Assembly (NCBI RefSeq): GCF_019175385.1
Contig: NC_083342.1
Span: 117,180,376 to 117,244,375 of the forward strand
Reading direction: 5' to 3'
Source of the DNA: Lycium barbarum
Lineage: Eukaryota > Streptophyta > Magnoliopsida > Solanales > Solanaceae
Length of the DNA: 64,000 nucleotides
The notes under the pieces were generated by a model. The model did no database searches and had not been told where the DNA came from. It saw only the letters and a list, made by a program, of their open reading frames with translations. The translations under genes were made by a program, and so were the position numbers. Within the stretch, counting starts at the first letter, position 1. Each line of letters begins with the position of its first letter. Of this stretch, positions 24,433 to 35,629 are shown one piece after another.

Positions 24433-25155
24433 TGCGGGAGGCCCATGGTAAGCCCGGACCCAAATTCAAGATATAAAAATAGTACGCTAATTTTATCAAA
24501 TAAGTATAATTTATGTTACATTTGTCTGCTACATAATTAATTTAATGTAATTGTAGGTTAAATATATTTTATTGATAAGTTTTCATAATAATTGGATAAT
24601 TTTTAAAGAAAAAATTATTTATGAGGAAGCAAATTTGGTAGGAAACTTAGCAAATATCAAAGGGACGCAAGTGATTCGATATTCTATAAACATGATAAAG
24701 CATGATAATTACAACTGGACGAAGATCATTTAGTATTTTTATGATTTTGTGAGAATGCGATTTTTATTTATAGATAGATATATTTAAATATTTATTAAAT
24801 TTTCACCCATTTATTTTATGTTTCGAGGCTTTATTCTAGTTAAATGTGGGTTTTAACCTTACTTTTAGATGAAATTCAAGAAACAACCTAAATTCATTAA
24901 AATGAGCCTCAAGAATCAATTTAGTTTTTCATATAATTAGTTTTTAGTTAATCAAACAAGAGATTATGAATATAATTTAATTTTGAATTTGACTGGTAAT
25001 GCTACCTTCATCTTTAACACTATACAATACCATCCAATAGTTTTTACTTTATGTATTTGTAATCACATACAATATTACTAAAGAAGCAACATGTTGGAGG
25101 TTTAAACTAATAGAGGAACATATGATGTGAGAAATGCTTAAATGTAAAGTAAGAC
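24433..25155. other. Intergenic DNA
   Basis: AT-rich sequence without a coding frame or clear repeat, apart from the possible Helitron end near 24428-24470. Confidence 0.5.
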
Positions 25156-27281
25156 TGTCACGCCCCGAACCATGGCTTGGGCGAAACACGACATTCGGTG
25201 CCTTACTGCATTTGACCGAGCGAACCACATGGCTTGCTGAATCATCATGAGGCATAACATGAGCGGAATATAACGTGAATGCATGATGAGCCTTTATAAA
25301 ACGTAGTAAGTCATAATACGTAATAAAAATACTTGTTTAAACATGAGTGCGGAAATAACATGAATGAGCCAAAATGGCTATACGACTCTGAATGTCTGAC
25401 ATAACATAACTGACTTGTCTAGTCTACGAAACTTCTATCATGAGTCTGACCGGAAAACATGCTTGCTGGGACAAGGCCCCCAGCATACCTTAGATGCATA
25501 ACTAATCATAAAATAAAAGTTGACTAAACCCCGAATGAGATGGGGCTCACCAATAAGCTGATATGAATGTTGTCCTACTGAGCAGATGTGTCGTCCTGTA
25601 TATCAGTACCTACATCGTGAAATGCAGGCCCCCCGGGCACTAGAAAGGGGACGTCAACACTTTGAATGTACTGGTATATAAAGCAACTGAATGAAATAAC
25701 ATGGGACATGAAATAATAATGATACGAACTGAAACCTGGTCATGAACATGAATACATATATATAAAACATGGTAAAAATATCATAAGTAGGGAGAGCAAT
25801 AACTTATAACCGATCCATGGTCTGGTGCTTGCGTCCCGCTAGCAGAACACTCAGTCCTTGCCAGGGAACATGAGATTTAATAAAATATGAAAGGATCCAG
25901 TCATTATGAGAGATCGTCTGGGACATGGGTGGAGCGATCCTCATCCTACGATGGCTACGTAGTTTCAGGCTATCTGAAGCCCTCCTCAGTAATTAAAGCA
26001 ACTCCCAAAAACATGAACATGATATAATTGGCTAAGAAGCGCATGATTTTTGTGAATTAACTTGTACTTGACTTGCAATCATGATTTCACGAAATAGCTT
26101 GTAAACATGGTTTCATGAAATAACTTGTATTTAGCATGTATGTATCTTGTATCATAGCATGAAAATAATTATATAATATAGTTGCATGAAAACTTGTAGA
26201 CATGTAGGATATTCATGAAATAATCATTCTTAGTCAAAAACATGCATGCAAGAACCCATGGAATACAAAATATGGGTTTTCATGGATTACGGACAAATTC
26301 TCAATAATCATAATGAGTATCAAGAACACAATGATAGAATAATATCAATTCAACCATAATATAGTCATAGACATGAACCTAGGGTTATCATGAGCATAAT
26401 ATAGAATAGAAACCCTAGTTTTATAAAGTTTCATACTTTATGGATTAGGAGGCGTGGGGAAGAACAATAATGTTCCCACACGTAGATAGTAACTCTACAT
26501 ACCTTAGTCGCTCCAAAACTTGAATTAAAAACTTGAGCTTTGAAGAAGATTTCCAAAATCTTGAATTCTTGAACCTTGAGATGGGTTTTCTTGAAAACCC
26601 TAGTTTAGGAATGATGATTTCTTGTTTAGATTATTAGAGTATATGTTAGAATTGAGTTGGAATAATTAGAGTAGGCTTACCTTGGTGTTCTTGATGATGG
26701 AGGAGGGTAGGAGGTCGTTCTAGGGCTTGAAGGAATGAAAAATAATGATTTGAACTGATATGGACGAATATATACTGTTCTGGAAAATTAAATTTTCGGC
26801 CCAGTTAAATACTGGCCGTATTTTGAAATACGGTCCGTATTTTGAAATACGGTCCGTATTTTGAAATACGGTCCGTATTTTGAAATACGGACTGCACTGT
26901 GTCTCTTCAGTAAAATGGTCATAACTCATTGCACAGATGTCCGTTTGACCCCCATAATATACCGTTGGAAAGGTATTTCAAAGCTCTACAACTTTCATCA
27001 AGAAAGTTTGCCCAAATTCCAAATAAGTTTTGAAATACGGGCCGTATTTTGAAATACAGTCCGTATTTAACCATATGACATCCAACTGCCAAATTCCAGA
27101 ATGCTCCGAAATCCTTGGTAACAGTTTATGACTTGAATTACGGGCCGTATATTGAAATACGGTCGTTGTTCATGGGCGTAAACCACCATCTTACAACTGA
27201 AGAGGAAATTTTCAATTCCCACATTCTTTATCTGGTCTAGGATCATGGTCAAAGCTTAGGTTAAAGGCACGGGGTGTTACA
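25156..27281 (-). mobile_element. Solo LTR with perfect 5-bp target duplication, inverted relative to the copy at 19410
   Basis: Read on the minus strand it begins TGTAACACCCCG at 27281 and ends CGGGGCGTGACA at 25156. AAGAC flanks it exactly on both sides (25151-25155 and 27282-27286). It is collinear with the LTR at 19410-21653; shared landmarks include CTTTCCAACGGTATATT and the GGCGTGGGGAAGAACAA block. No internal region or second LTR is present. The two copies form a ~2.1-kb inverted repeat with a 3.5-kb spacer. Confidence 0.92.
26814..27170. repeat. 19-bp tandem array of ACGGTCCGT palindromes in the solo LTR
   Basis: GGTCCGTATTTTGAAATAC repeats with a 19-base period at 26832, 26851 and 26870, after an 18-base variant at 26814. 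Two more variant copies lie near 27038 and 27140. Both halves of the unit (ATACGGTCCGTAT and TATTTTGAAATA) are palindromic or nearly so. The collinear LTR at 19410-21653 has a different palindrome in this position. Confidence 0.88.
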
Positions 27282-27286
27282 AAGAC

Positions 27287-27773
27287 CTCATAAATGCTTC
27301 AGTTGAAAAAAGAAAATTTGGCTCTGATGTTACCTAAATTTTACTGGTCTAAGGACAAATAATTTAGAAGGTACTTCACCCGATTCATATTATATGGTGT
27401 TTTTAACTTGGCACCCCTAAAAAGTAAGAAATCTTTTGACTAAATTAAACCTTAATTAAATACTTTCAATTTAATACTATTTCTAGCTTTTGAAATTATT
27501 CACTTATCGAAATAAAGGTAAATTTGAAAAAATAATAATACATGCTTGAATATATAAATAATTAATTATTTTAAACTAAATATAAAAATTAAAACAACAT
27601 ATAATACAGATCAAAGGGATAAAGTAATAAGCAACAAGAAGAGATTTTTGAAAAAAATCAAACAACACACTAATTATAAAAGCCCATGTGAAAGTGGACT
27701 TCATTGATAATGAGAGCAAAAATAAGCAAATGAAATTTAGCAAGGACAAATCAAATCAGCCACCTGTAAGAAT
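27287..27773. other. Intergenic DNA
   Basis: AT-rich spacer between the solo LTR and the Helitron, with no gene or repeat that I can support. Confidence 0.5.
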
Positions 27774-27837
27774 TCTATATGATGATGTGAGGATGTGAGG
27801 ACGACAAAACCCTCACATCCTCACTTATATTAAGTAG

Positions 27838-27929
<92 letters not shown>

Positions 27930-28318
27930 TAAAAATAGTGCAAATTAATAATGTCAAAAAAAAAGTGCACCCCGTATTAAAAAATCAAACAATATTCATG
28001 TAATTTCCAAAGTATCTCATTAAGTCAATAATGATGGATTCATTGCCACGTGCGTATTCGTAGCAAACACTAATATAATAAAGTTTTAAATACGAGCACA
28101 AACTACAATATTATATTAATCGTGTTTCGAACATAGTATCCCATATTGACAAAATCAAGCAATATATATATATATATAAAAAGAATCCCATATTAAAAAA
28201 ATAAACAATGTCAAAAAAAAAAAAGTGCAGACTTTGTATTCGTGGCAAACACTAATATAATAAAGTTTTAGATACGGAGCACAAATTACAATGTTATATC
28301 AATCGTGTTTTGAACATA

Positions 28319-28397
<79 letters not shown>

Positions 28398-30074
28398 GCA
28401 TAAAAATAGTGCAAACTAATAATGTCCAAAAGGGTGGGCCCCATACTAAACAACACCAAGCAATATAAAAAAAAAAAAAAACTATATAAAGCATGGGTTT
28501 AGACCCATGCTTCGTCGTCCGTTGTCCCTTAAAAAAAAAGGGTGGGCCCCATACTAAATAATACAGAGCAATAAAAAAAAAAGGAAGAAAAAAAAGTGGA
28601 ACTCACCATCTCCAATCTCATGGGAAAAAAAAAGTGGACCCTATATTATCAAAATCAAGCAATATCAAAAAAAAAAAAAAAGTGAACTCCATATTAAAAA
28701 AAATATAATGTTAAAAAAAAAGTGTTGGCTTTGTATTCGTAGCAAACACTAATATAATAAAGTTTTAGATACAAAACACAAACTACAATGTTATATTAAT
28801 CGTGTTTTGAACATAGTATATGTATATATATTATATGCATAAAAATAGTACAAACTAATAATGTCAAAAAAAAAGTTCACCCCATAAAGGGTGGACCTCA
28901 TACTAAACAACATCAAGCAATATAAAAAAAATAAAAAAAAGTGGAACCCACCATCTCCAAACTCACTGTAAAAAAAAAAGTGGACCTCATATTAACAAAA
29001 TCAAGCAATATCAAAGAAAAAAAAAGTGAACCCCATATTAAAAAAAAATAATGTAAAAAAAAAATGCAGACTTTGTATTCGTAGTAAACACTAATATACT
29101 AAAGTTTTAGATACGGAGTACAAACTACAATGTTATATTAATCGTGTTTTGAACATAGTATGTATATATATATATATATGCATAAAAATAGTGCAAATTA
29201 ATAATGTCAAAAAAAAGTGCACTCCATATTAAAAAATCAAACAATATTCATGTAATTTCCAAAGTATCTCATTAAGTCAATAATGATGGATTCATTGCCA
29301 CGTGCGTATCAATCCATTAGTGGGAGCAAATGAAATTACTTTTCTTCAAAAAGTTAAGTAGTCAAACCATACAGTTTTCTTTCTTTTTTTATATTAGCCT
29401 GAGATCTAATCTAGATATTAAACTGTTGTATTTGTTATTCCGCCATGTCATTTATTTGTTATGTTCACTAAAATAAATATACTTAAAATATTTATATTTT
29501 AAAATAAGATAGAATTTAATTACTTTTTATTTTTATTCTTACTCTAATAAATGTGAAAAGATATTAATGTCGTAAAAAAAAATATCAAATGGAGATCAAA
29601 TAATGAATAACGTAAATTAGTCAAATTATAATTCTAATCGACGTTTTCTTAAAAAACCATGCAAAAGACAACATGACAAGTAAAATGAGCTAAACCGAGA
29701 ATATTTACCAAAAATTAAAAAATAGTATTTCTTCGTTTAAATAGAAAATCAATTTCTACTTTGTTTCGTTTTAAACATGTAAAATTAATTTAATAATTTG
29801 AATTAGAATTATCCAAATCAAAATTTGATAAAAAATAATAAGGATTTTACACCTTTAAATTAATCGAATTAAAATTGAAAGTATCAACTGATGCTTAAAT
29901 ATTGCTATTGTTTTATCTCAAAGAGAGGAAAATAGTTTCCTTTTAAACAAGTCTTCTCTTTTAAAAAATATTAATAAATTTGCCGATTTTGTATTCGTAG
30001 CAAACATTAATATAATAAAATTTTAGATACGGAGCACAAACTACAATGTTACATTAATCGTGTTTTGAACATAA

Positions 30075-30132
<58 letters not shown>

Positions 30133-30205
30133 CACTATTCAAAGATAACTACATACACATAGATGCATTATAATTTAAAGTGCGCACGAGCATAGGCCGT
30201 CTAGT
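27774..30205 (+). mobile_element. Non-autonomous Helitron cluster with tandem internal units and (AT)n arrays
   Basis: The left end reads TCTATATGATGATGTGAGG. The right end is a decayed hairpin (GTGCGCACGAGCATAGGCCG) followed by CTAGT at 30201-30205, the Helitron CTRR-T end. A second 5'-type end (CTATATAAAGCATGGGTTTA, followed by TCGTCGTCCG) at 28482 suggests one copy nested in another. The interior repeats a unit with GTATTCGTAGCAAACACTAA, TAATATAATAAAGTTTTAGA and ATTAATCGTGTTTTGAACAT at about 200-350-bp spacing. (AT)n arrays lie at 27840-27926, 28319-28391 and 30071-30130. No Rep/helicase frame is present. Confidence 0.75.
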
Positions 30206-30333
30206 ATTTCTACTAAAAAGAAATAATTATATGCTTACCAAGAGTGTGCTATTCTGGAATGAAGTCAAAGAAGACATTCTTATATTCTGATATTAAAAGC
30301 TTGTTTCTCAATTTTTAAAATAGCCATTTTTTT

Positions 30334-31089
30334 GCGCGGATTGCCCTTATTTTGGGGTGGTCTTTAAAGTTTGCCCTTCAAATTTGTGGTCGTTAAATTT
30401 TGCCCCTCATATTTGTGGTCTTTAAGTTTTGGTTCGAACCCCCGCTTAGGCATAAAATAAAAAAATAATTTCGCAAGGCAGGACTGGGGAGTGTATGCCG
30501 GATCCAGCATACAATCTTTAAGGAAAAGCTAAAGTTATGCCGGATCCGGCATAACTACAAGTCTGCCCCATAAGGCAGAATTTTTCCTAAGACATAGTTT
30601 AGTTATGCTTTATGGGGCAGAATTTTAGTTAAGACATACAAAATTATGCCCCATAAGGCAAGAACTTTTCTTAAGGCATAGACTTTGCCTTATAAGGCAA
30701 AGTTTAAGTTATGTCTTAAGGAAAAGTTCCGCCTTATGGGCATACTTTTAGTTATGTCTTTGGGGCACACTTTTTAGTTAAGGCATAACTAAAAGTTTAT
30801 CTTGAAAAGTAAAAAAAATAAAATATATATATATATATATATATATATGCTTCAAGGCAAAGTCTACCCCCTCCGGCAGACTTTTAGTTAAACATGACTA
30901 AAAGTCTGCCGGAGGGGGCATAGCGAAATTTAAACTCTACTTTGCAAAAAAATTTAAAATTTTTGACTAAGCGGGGGTTCGAACCCGGAACCTATGGATT
31001 TTAGCCGAAGGACAAAATTTAAAGACCACAAATATGAGGGGCAAAATTTAAATACCACCCCCAAAAAAAGGCAATTCCGAATTGCCCTA
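30334..31089. mobile_element. Fold-back element with ~140-bp inverted arms carrying box B-like sequences
   Basis: The left arm (about 30334-30475) and right arm (about 30940-31089) are inverted copies. Both contain TTTGCCCCTCATATTTGTGG or its complement, and both contain GGTTCGAACCC next to CCCCGCTTAG. The interior is a series of palindromes (TTGCCTTATAAGGCAA; a perfect 24-bp one at 30533-30556 centred on GCCGGATCCGGC). There is no coding frame. A short (AT)n run lies at 30826-30848. Related blocks lie at 36935-37180 and 58540-59030. Confidence 0.75.
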
Positions 31090-31361
31090 GCCTATTTGTA
31101 TACTATATATGTTGGGCCACTTCAAATTTTTTGAAAATATAATTACTTTTAATAAATTACTTTCCTCCTGAAGATTACAAGAATCACTCCTCAAAAAATA
31201 AGATTACAAGAATTTAATATATTAAAGTAAACTAATCTCGAAACTGGTCTTAACTCACTTTTTCCCTCCATATATAATTGCTGAGCCACATTCTTTTTCT
31301 TAAGCCAAGTATTTTTCAATTCCATCATCTCCTTAATCCTTCTTCTACCTAGTTTAACATC
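31090..31361 (+). promoter_or_regulatory. Upstream region of the RRM-like gene
   Basis: A TATATAA box-like sequence lies at about 31271-31277, 85 bases before the ATG at 31362, followed by a CT-rich leader. This is the expected layout of a plant promoter; no further motif is clear. Confidence 0.4.
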
Positions 31362-32514
31362 ATGGCGAAAGTGAAATTTTCTTTCATTAGTGAAATTGAA
31401 GAAGAAATCTTTCGCAGGATGGTGAGCATGGATTTAGAAATTGAACCATCCAAGAAAGTCATGTCTTTTTGGATGTTTTTGGAGTCCCATAACTTTAATA
31501 AATTTTACCAAAAGATTTCTACTTGTGATGAAAAAAAATTCAGAAGTCTTTATGCTGAAGCTAAGATAGCTTTAAATTTTCTTGAATCAAACTCACCTTC
31601 TACTTCTCAAGAGTTCTGTCCGCTCACTTCTCAACTCTTGATCCCTTCCCTTAAAGAAATTCTTTTGAAAAAAGAGAAAGTGAAAAATGATATTTCATTC
31701 ATCTTTGACAAATTTTGTTCTGATGGTTTTGAAGATACATTGGTCAAGGTGAAATTGGCATTGGATTCTAAACTAAATCCTTTTGCCAACGAATGGAATC
31801 CATCAGCGAAGGCTCTTGAGGTAAATCGTTCATTATTTATGACCTTCTCTCGTGGTCATTCATTCTTCAAGAAATAAGTGTTTAATTTCTTCCAAAAGTA
31901 CGTACGTCGCAATAAAACAAGAAAATATTTATAGATTTTGAATCTTAATTTACTATCGTACAACATATAACTAGTTTAAAAGAGAACAATGAAATCTATG
32001 ATGATTCTTCTTATTTTTAGGATTAGAACTAAAAAAAAAATAAGCTAAGCTCATATACAAGTTTAATAAACGTAAGAAGAATAGTACAAATTTCCTAAAT
32101 TAATGTGAGAATTAAATGGTTTCTTTAATTTAATAATTTCGTATTCTCCCATTTAATTTACCTACCCCTTCTCCGATCCCTTAGAAAAAATGAATAATTG
32201 GATATTAATTGATATATATCGCGCTCCTTAATTATTATTATTTTCACTCTTTTTTATTGCTACTATTTAGGATATCTCAAAACTGTGTGCGTGATGTTTT
32301 CATAGACAATAATAAAGGAGTGGATGGTCAATTTGGAAGAATTGTGTTCAAAAACACCTCCATTTGTGCTTGGGTTTTGAACGGAGGCCATCATAAAGAA
32401 CCAAAATTTTATATTGGATCAGGACATGTTTCTATGGAGAAGTATGAACCTCAGGACCGAAAAAGAAGAAGAAGAAGAAGTATGAACTTCGATCGTAATA
32501 TTGTTCCAGCCTAA
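31362..32514 (+). pseudogene. Plant-specific protein with RRM-like C-terminus, one in-frame stop (nonsense allele or pseudogene)
   Basis: Two exons join in frame: 31362-31897 (donor GTACGT) and 32271-32514 (acceptor TATTTAG), a conceptual 259 codons. Codon 172 is TAA (31875-31877), between HSFFKK and VFNFF. After the stop the frame continues into family-like sequence (VFNFFQK, NCVRDVFID, FGRIVFKNTS), so the stop looks like a recent lesion. The N-terminal part is helical with many charged residues. The middle has NPFANEWNPSAKA, which I remember from an uncharacterised plant family with a divergent RRM fold: LFMTF as strand 1, the FFKK-VFNFF helix, GRIVF as strand 3. The C-terminus is basic (RKRRRRR). 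RNA binding is an inference. If the stop is not bypassed, a 171-aa protein lacking most of the RRM-like part results. Confidence 0.65.
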
Positions 32515-33006
32515 TTTAATTACATTGATATGATAATATCATCTAAGGGCAATTAATTGGTTTCTTCAACATGTTATTGATGTATTATCTTTTTTAAGAT
32601 GAATGTGCGATATTTTTTTATGAACCATTGCTTTTTTATTAAGTCCGGCTTTATATCTACTGCGATGGAATTTATATATTCAAGTGAGATTTACTTAACA
32701 GTTGTTTCATAACATTGGGTGTTTTGAAGTTGCTTGTAATGACTAAATGGGAATGACCCTAATGTACCAAAAGAATGTCTCCTATTCATATCTTATCGGT
32801 TTTAAACGTTATTAGAGGTAAACCTAAAACGATGAGTATGGTAAATTAAATACTTACATGTCCTCTTGTCTATATTAGGTTTATTTTGAACTAATTGTAA
32901 AAGCTAAAAACACCATATAATATGGACGGGACAGAGAATAGTAAAATACAAAAGTTTAAATGTGTTGTATTATCTCTATCAAAGATGTATATGTACCAAC
33001 AACTAA

Positions 33007-33268
33007 GGGCCCGTTTGGCCATAAATATCAAAAACTTTTTCACTTTTTTTGGAATTTTTGAAGTTGAAGTTGTGTTTGGCCATAGTTTTTGAAATTGTAG
33101 TTTTTGGTGAAATGTAGTGTAAAAAGGTGAAAAAAGTTGAATTTTTTTTAGTATTCCGGAGTACAACTCCGGAAAAAAGTGAATAATTTTTATGGCCAAA
33201 CGCTAAAAGTAAAAAAAAATGAAAAATATTTCCGGAAAAAAGTGAATAATTTTTATGGCCAAACGCCC
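33007..33268. mobile_element. GTTTGGCCATAA MITE in the last exon of the AVT1 pseudogene
   Basis: The ends read GGGCCCGTTTGGCCATAA and TTATGGCCAAACGCCC, an inverted pair. ACTAA flanks the 262-bp element on both sides (33002-33006 and 33269-33273). Removing it with one ACTAA restores the transporter C-terminal frame, which proves insertion into coding sequence. Confidence 0.9.
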
Positions 33269-33794
33269 ACTAAGATTATGATTCCCACCAGTAGTGTAAA
33301 GCCTATAATGACCAGCTCAAGTCCAAGCTGCTTGTAAGTGCCTGAAATCTTCAAGTAGCACAAACACGGCAGTAGAATTGAAGCTGTGACGCTAAAAAAT
33401 GCTCCAGCTAATGACATGAGATAGCCAAAGAAAGGGATGGTCAGGGCTACAATGACACTAGTTATGACCAAGGCACTTCTTATCAAGAGGCCTGACTCAA
33501 AATGTTCCTCAAAAGATTGTTAATAATTGGTGTCATCGTTAATGCGTATTTGGCTAACGGATTGATCAAGGCAGTGTATATAGCCAATCTTGAACTAAAC
33601 TTTTTTGTTTGAAGGTTCAACGTAATTTGTGACTCCACCTCTGACCCGAACATTAAGTATCCCAAAGCTCCTATAGGCTATAAATGTGTATGTAATGGTA
33701 GAGACTAGAAATGACAGAAGCATTACCTGCAATAACAAATAAACTAACACATGACATCAACATCCAAATGAATACTTAGCTATGCAGATTTTAG

Positions 33795-34381
33795 AATGTG
33801 TTTGGTATGATGGAATTTATCTTTCATTAAAAATATTTTTTGGTGTTCTATTGGTAAGTGAATTTTTTCTCCAATATATACATACATTAAAGACTAGTAA
33901 TAATAATTTCAGCAAATTGGATAGTGTTATGATGAAATTTTTGTATATTTATGAATTAATTAAGAGTTTAAATAATATACACTGTCAATGTAAATAGTTT
34001 TTACACTATCATGTCATATTACCTGTAGTAGCAGGTAATATATCTTATTTTTAAGATTTCAGATCACACATTTTTACTATCATGTCATCTTACCTTTAAT
34101 AGCAGGTAACATATCTTATTTTCAAGATTTCAGATCACACATTTTAAGGAGACTCACCTATAAATATCATTTGAATGGCCTTAAACTCTAATATTAATAT
34201 CTAAGTATTACTTGAAGCAAGTAATATGAAGTTAAACGTTAAGATTGTTGTATGAAGAATGACTTATGCCGATAAGTGAAGTGAGTCATTTTCCTCCTGT
34301 TCATGAAAAAATGACCGTCATACCAAACACCAAAAAATGACTTTCTCATGAAAAAACATTTTTTATTCGTACCAAACTAGT
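33795..34381. mobile_element. GTTTGGTATGA MITE in an intron of the AVT1 pseudogene
   Basis: GTGTTTGGTATGATGG near 33797 pairs with CCGTCATACCAAACAC near 34314, and a second inverted end (TCGTACCAAACTAG) lies at 34367-34380. Inside, a ~71-bp unit (CTATCATGTCATNTTACCT) is repeated at 34006 and 34077. The element occupies the interval where the missing transporter exon would be expected. Confidence 0.65.
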
Positions 34382-35121
34382 ATGTAATGTGTTACCTTAG
34401 GGAATTATTTTTGATTTTCCATTGAAGTATACAAAGTTGGAAAAACCGGGTGCGCACCTTAGCAGAAAGCATATAAGCTAAAAGAAGTAGGGATTCCTCT
34501 CCAATTCAGAAGGACTCCCTTCTTATTCTGAAATCCAATGCCATCATAAGTTGCTATCCGGAAAATTGAATCAATAATCACAAGGGAAGCTAAAATCCCC
34601 GAGGCTGATAGGTAGGAAAGAATGCTCATGTTCTTTAAACATACGGTGGGCAATATGATGAGAGAAACAACCACAACAATTCATTTTTTGCCACCAATTC
34701 GGAGTCCCCAAAAGCTGAAATTTAGCAAATCTGGCGGTAACAGATTGTGCAAGTTGTCCCCTACAACAATTAGAAAGCCAGTAGCTACCAAGTAAGCCTC
34801 TAGATTCGTACACACTGAGACCAGTATTAGTCCCCTCGTTCCAAATGCTCGATCACCTATGTCAGGATAACTTCTTATAGTCGGATCAAAATCCATACAT
34901 CTCTTTATTAACAAGGCTGTATAGAATGCGGCACTTGCAATAATGAGAAAAAGGATCATGCTTAACCACCCTCCTGATGATAGTGCATAGGGAATCGACA
35001 ATATCCCTGCTCCTGAGAAAGCAAATACAGTAGAGTTGTATTAATTAATGATGATTATTTGATATCATATAATCCTCCCCGAAAGCGCATGATCAGTTAA
35101 CATTCCCACAAAAGACGGTCA

Positions 35122-35430
35122 ATAGCCTGTTTGATCAAGCTTTTGATAAGGTAAAAATGCTTATTTTAAAAAAAAATTAGATAGTTGATGTTTGGCCAAT
35201 TTTTTACGAAAAAAATTAGTGTGTTTGATAAGTATTAACAGTATTTCAGAATCTAAAAAAATAACTTTTCGCGGAAAGTACTTTTGAAACATTGGACAAG
35301 TAAAAATTATTACTCTAATATTACAAACGTATTTTTCAACTTGATTAACAAGACACGAACTGCAAGTCTTCAAAATTACGTTTCAACAGCACTTTTCAAT
35401 ACAAACAGATTTCTGAAATTTGGCCAAACA
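35122..35430. mobile_element. MITE in intron 1 of the AVT1 pseudogene
   Basis: Starts ATAGCCTGTTTGATCAAGCT and ends near TTTGGCCAAACATAACC. The same left end (TATAGCCTGTTTGACCGAGC) occurs at 54852 and 62939. It is AT-rich with no coding capacity. Exact ends are uncertain. Confidence 0.5.
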
Positions 35431-35629
35431 TAACCTGATAGAGCGTTGACTGCGTGAAAAGTGATTTTAAGAAAAGAAGTTTTCCCACTGATTATTATAA
35501 CGGACTCCAATCCAACTCCCTTATCAACCTGCAGCAGTGGTAAGGAAAGAAACAATTTATTTTGGGATTTAGTTTCCATATCCCAGAAAAATATTATATT
35601 ATTTATATAAATCTCCTTAAACCCCTTAA

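Larger units (their letters stand above)
32956..35579 (-). pseudogene. AVT1-type vacuolar amino-acid transporter pseudogene (AVT1I-like)
   Basis: Relatives are eleven-helix amino acid/auxin permease (AAAP) proteins that move neutral amino acids into the vacuole. Exon 1 is 35435-35579 (start METKSQNKLF, end NALSG). Exon 2 starts at 35012 (AGILSIPYALSSGGW) and runs to about 34453 (SLYAFC). Exon 3 starts at 33726. Five lesions are visible. (a) TGA at 34681-34683, between RIGGKK and VVSLIILPT, is in frame. (b) The exon that should follow YAFC (with the family HPVFPTLY region) is absent. (c) A frameshift precedes GYLMFGSEVES near 33680. (d) Another frameshift lies near 33490, between NLLRN and IRSALV. 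(e) A 262-bp MITE (33007-33268) splits the last codons, after which GTYTSLIEI and a stop (32956-32958) follow. Introns also hold MITEs at 33795-34381 and 35122-35430. This is very likely a dead gene. Confidence 0.88.

Noticed and set aside
27840..27926. (AT)n array as a centromere or origin signal
   Set aside because: The array recurs at the same place in every Helitron copy, so it belongs to the element.
30428..30445. tRNA gene suggested by GGTTCGAACCC
   Set aside because: No acceptor stem or anticodon arm fits; the motif lies in the inverted arms of the fold-back element and is repeated at 30970.
34681..34683. Reading the TGA in the AVT1 locus as part of an intron
   Set aside because: Family residues on both sides are contiguous at normal spacing and no GT-AG pair fits, so it is a stop in the exon.
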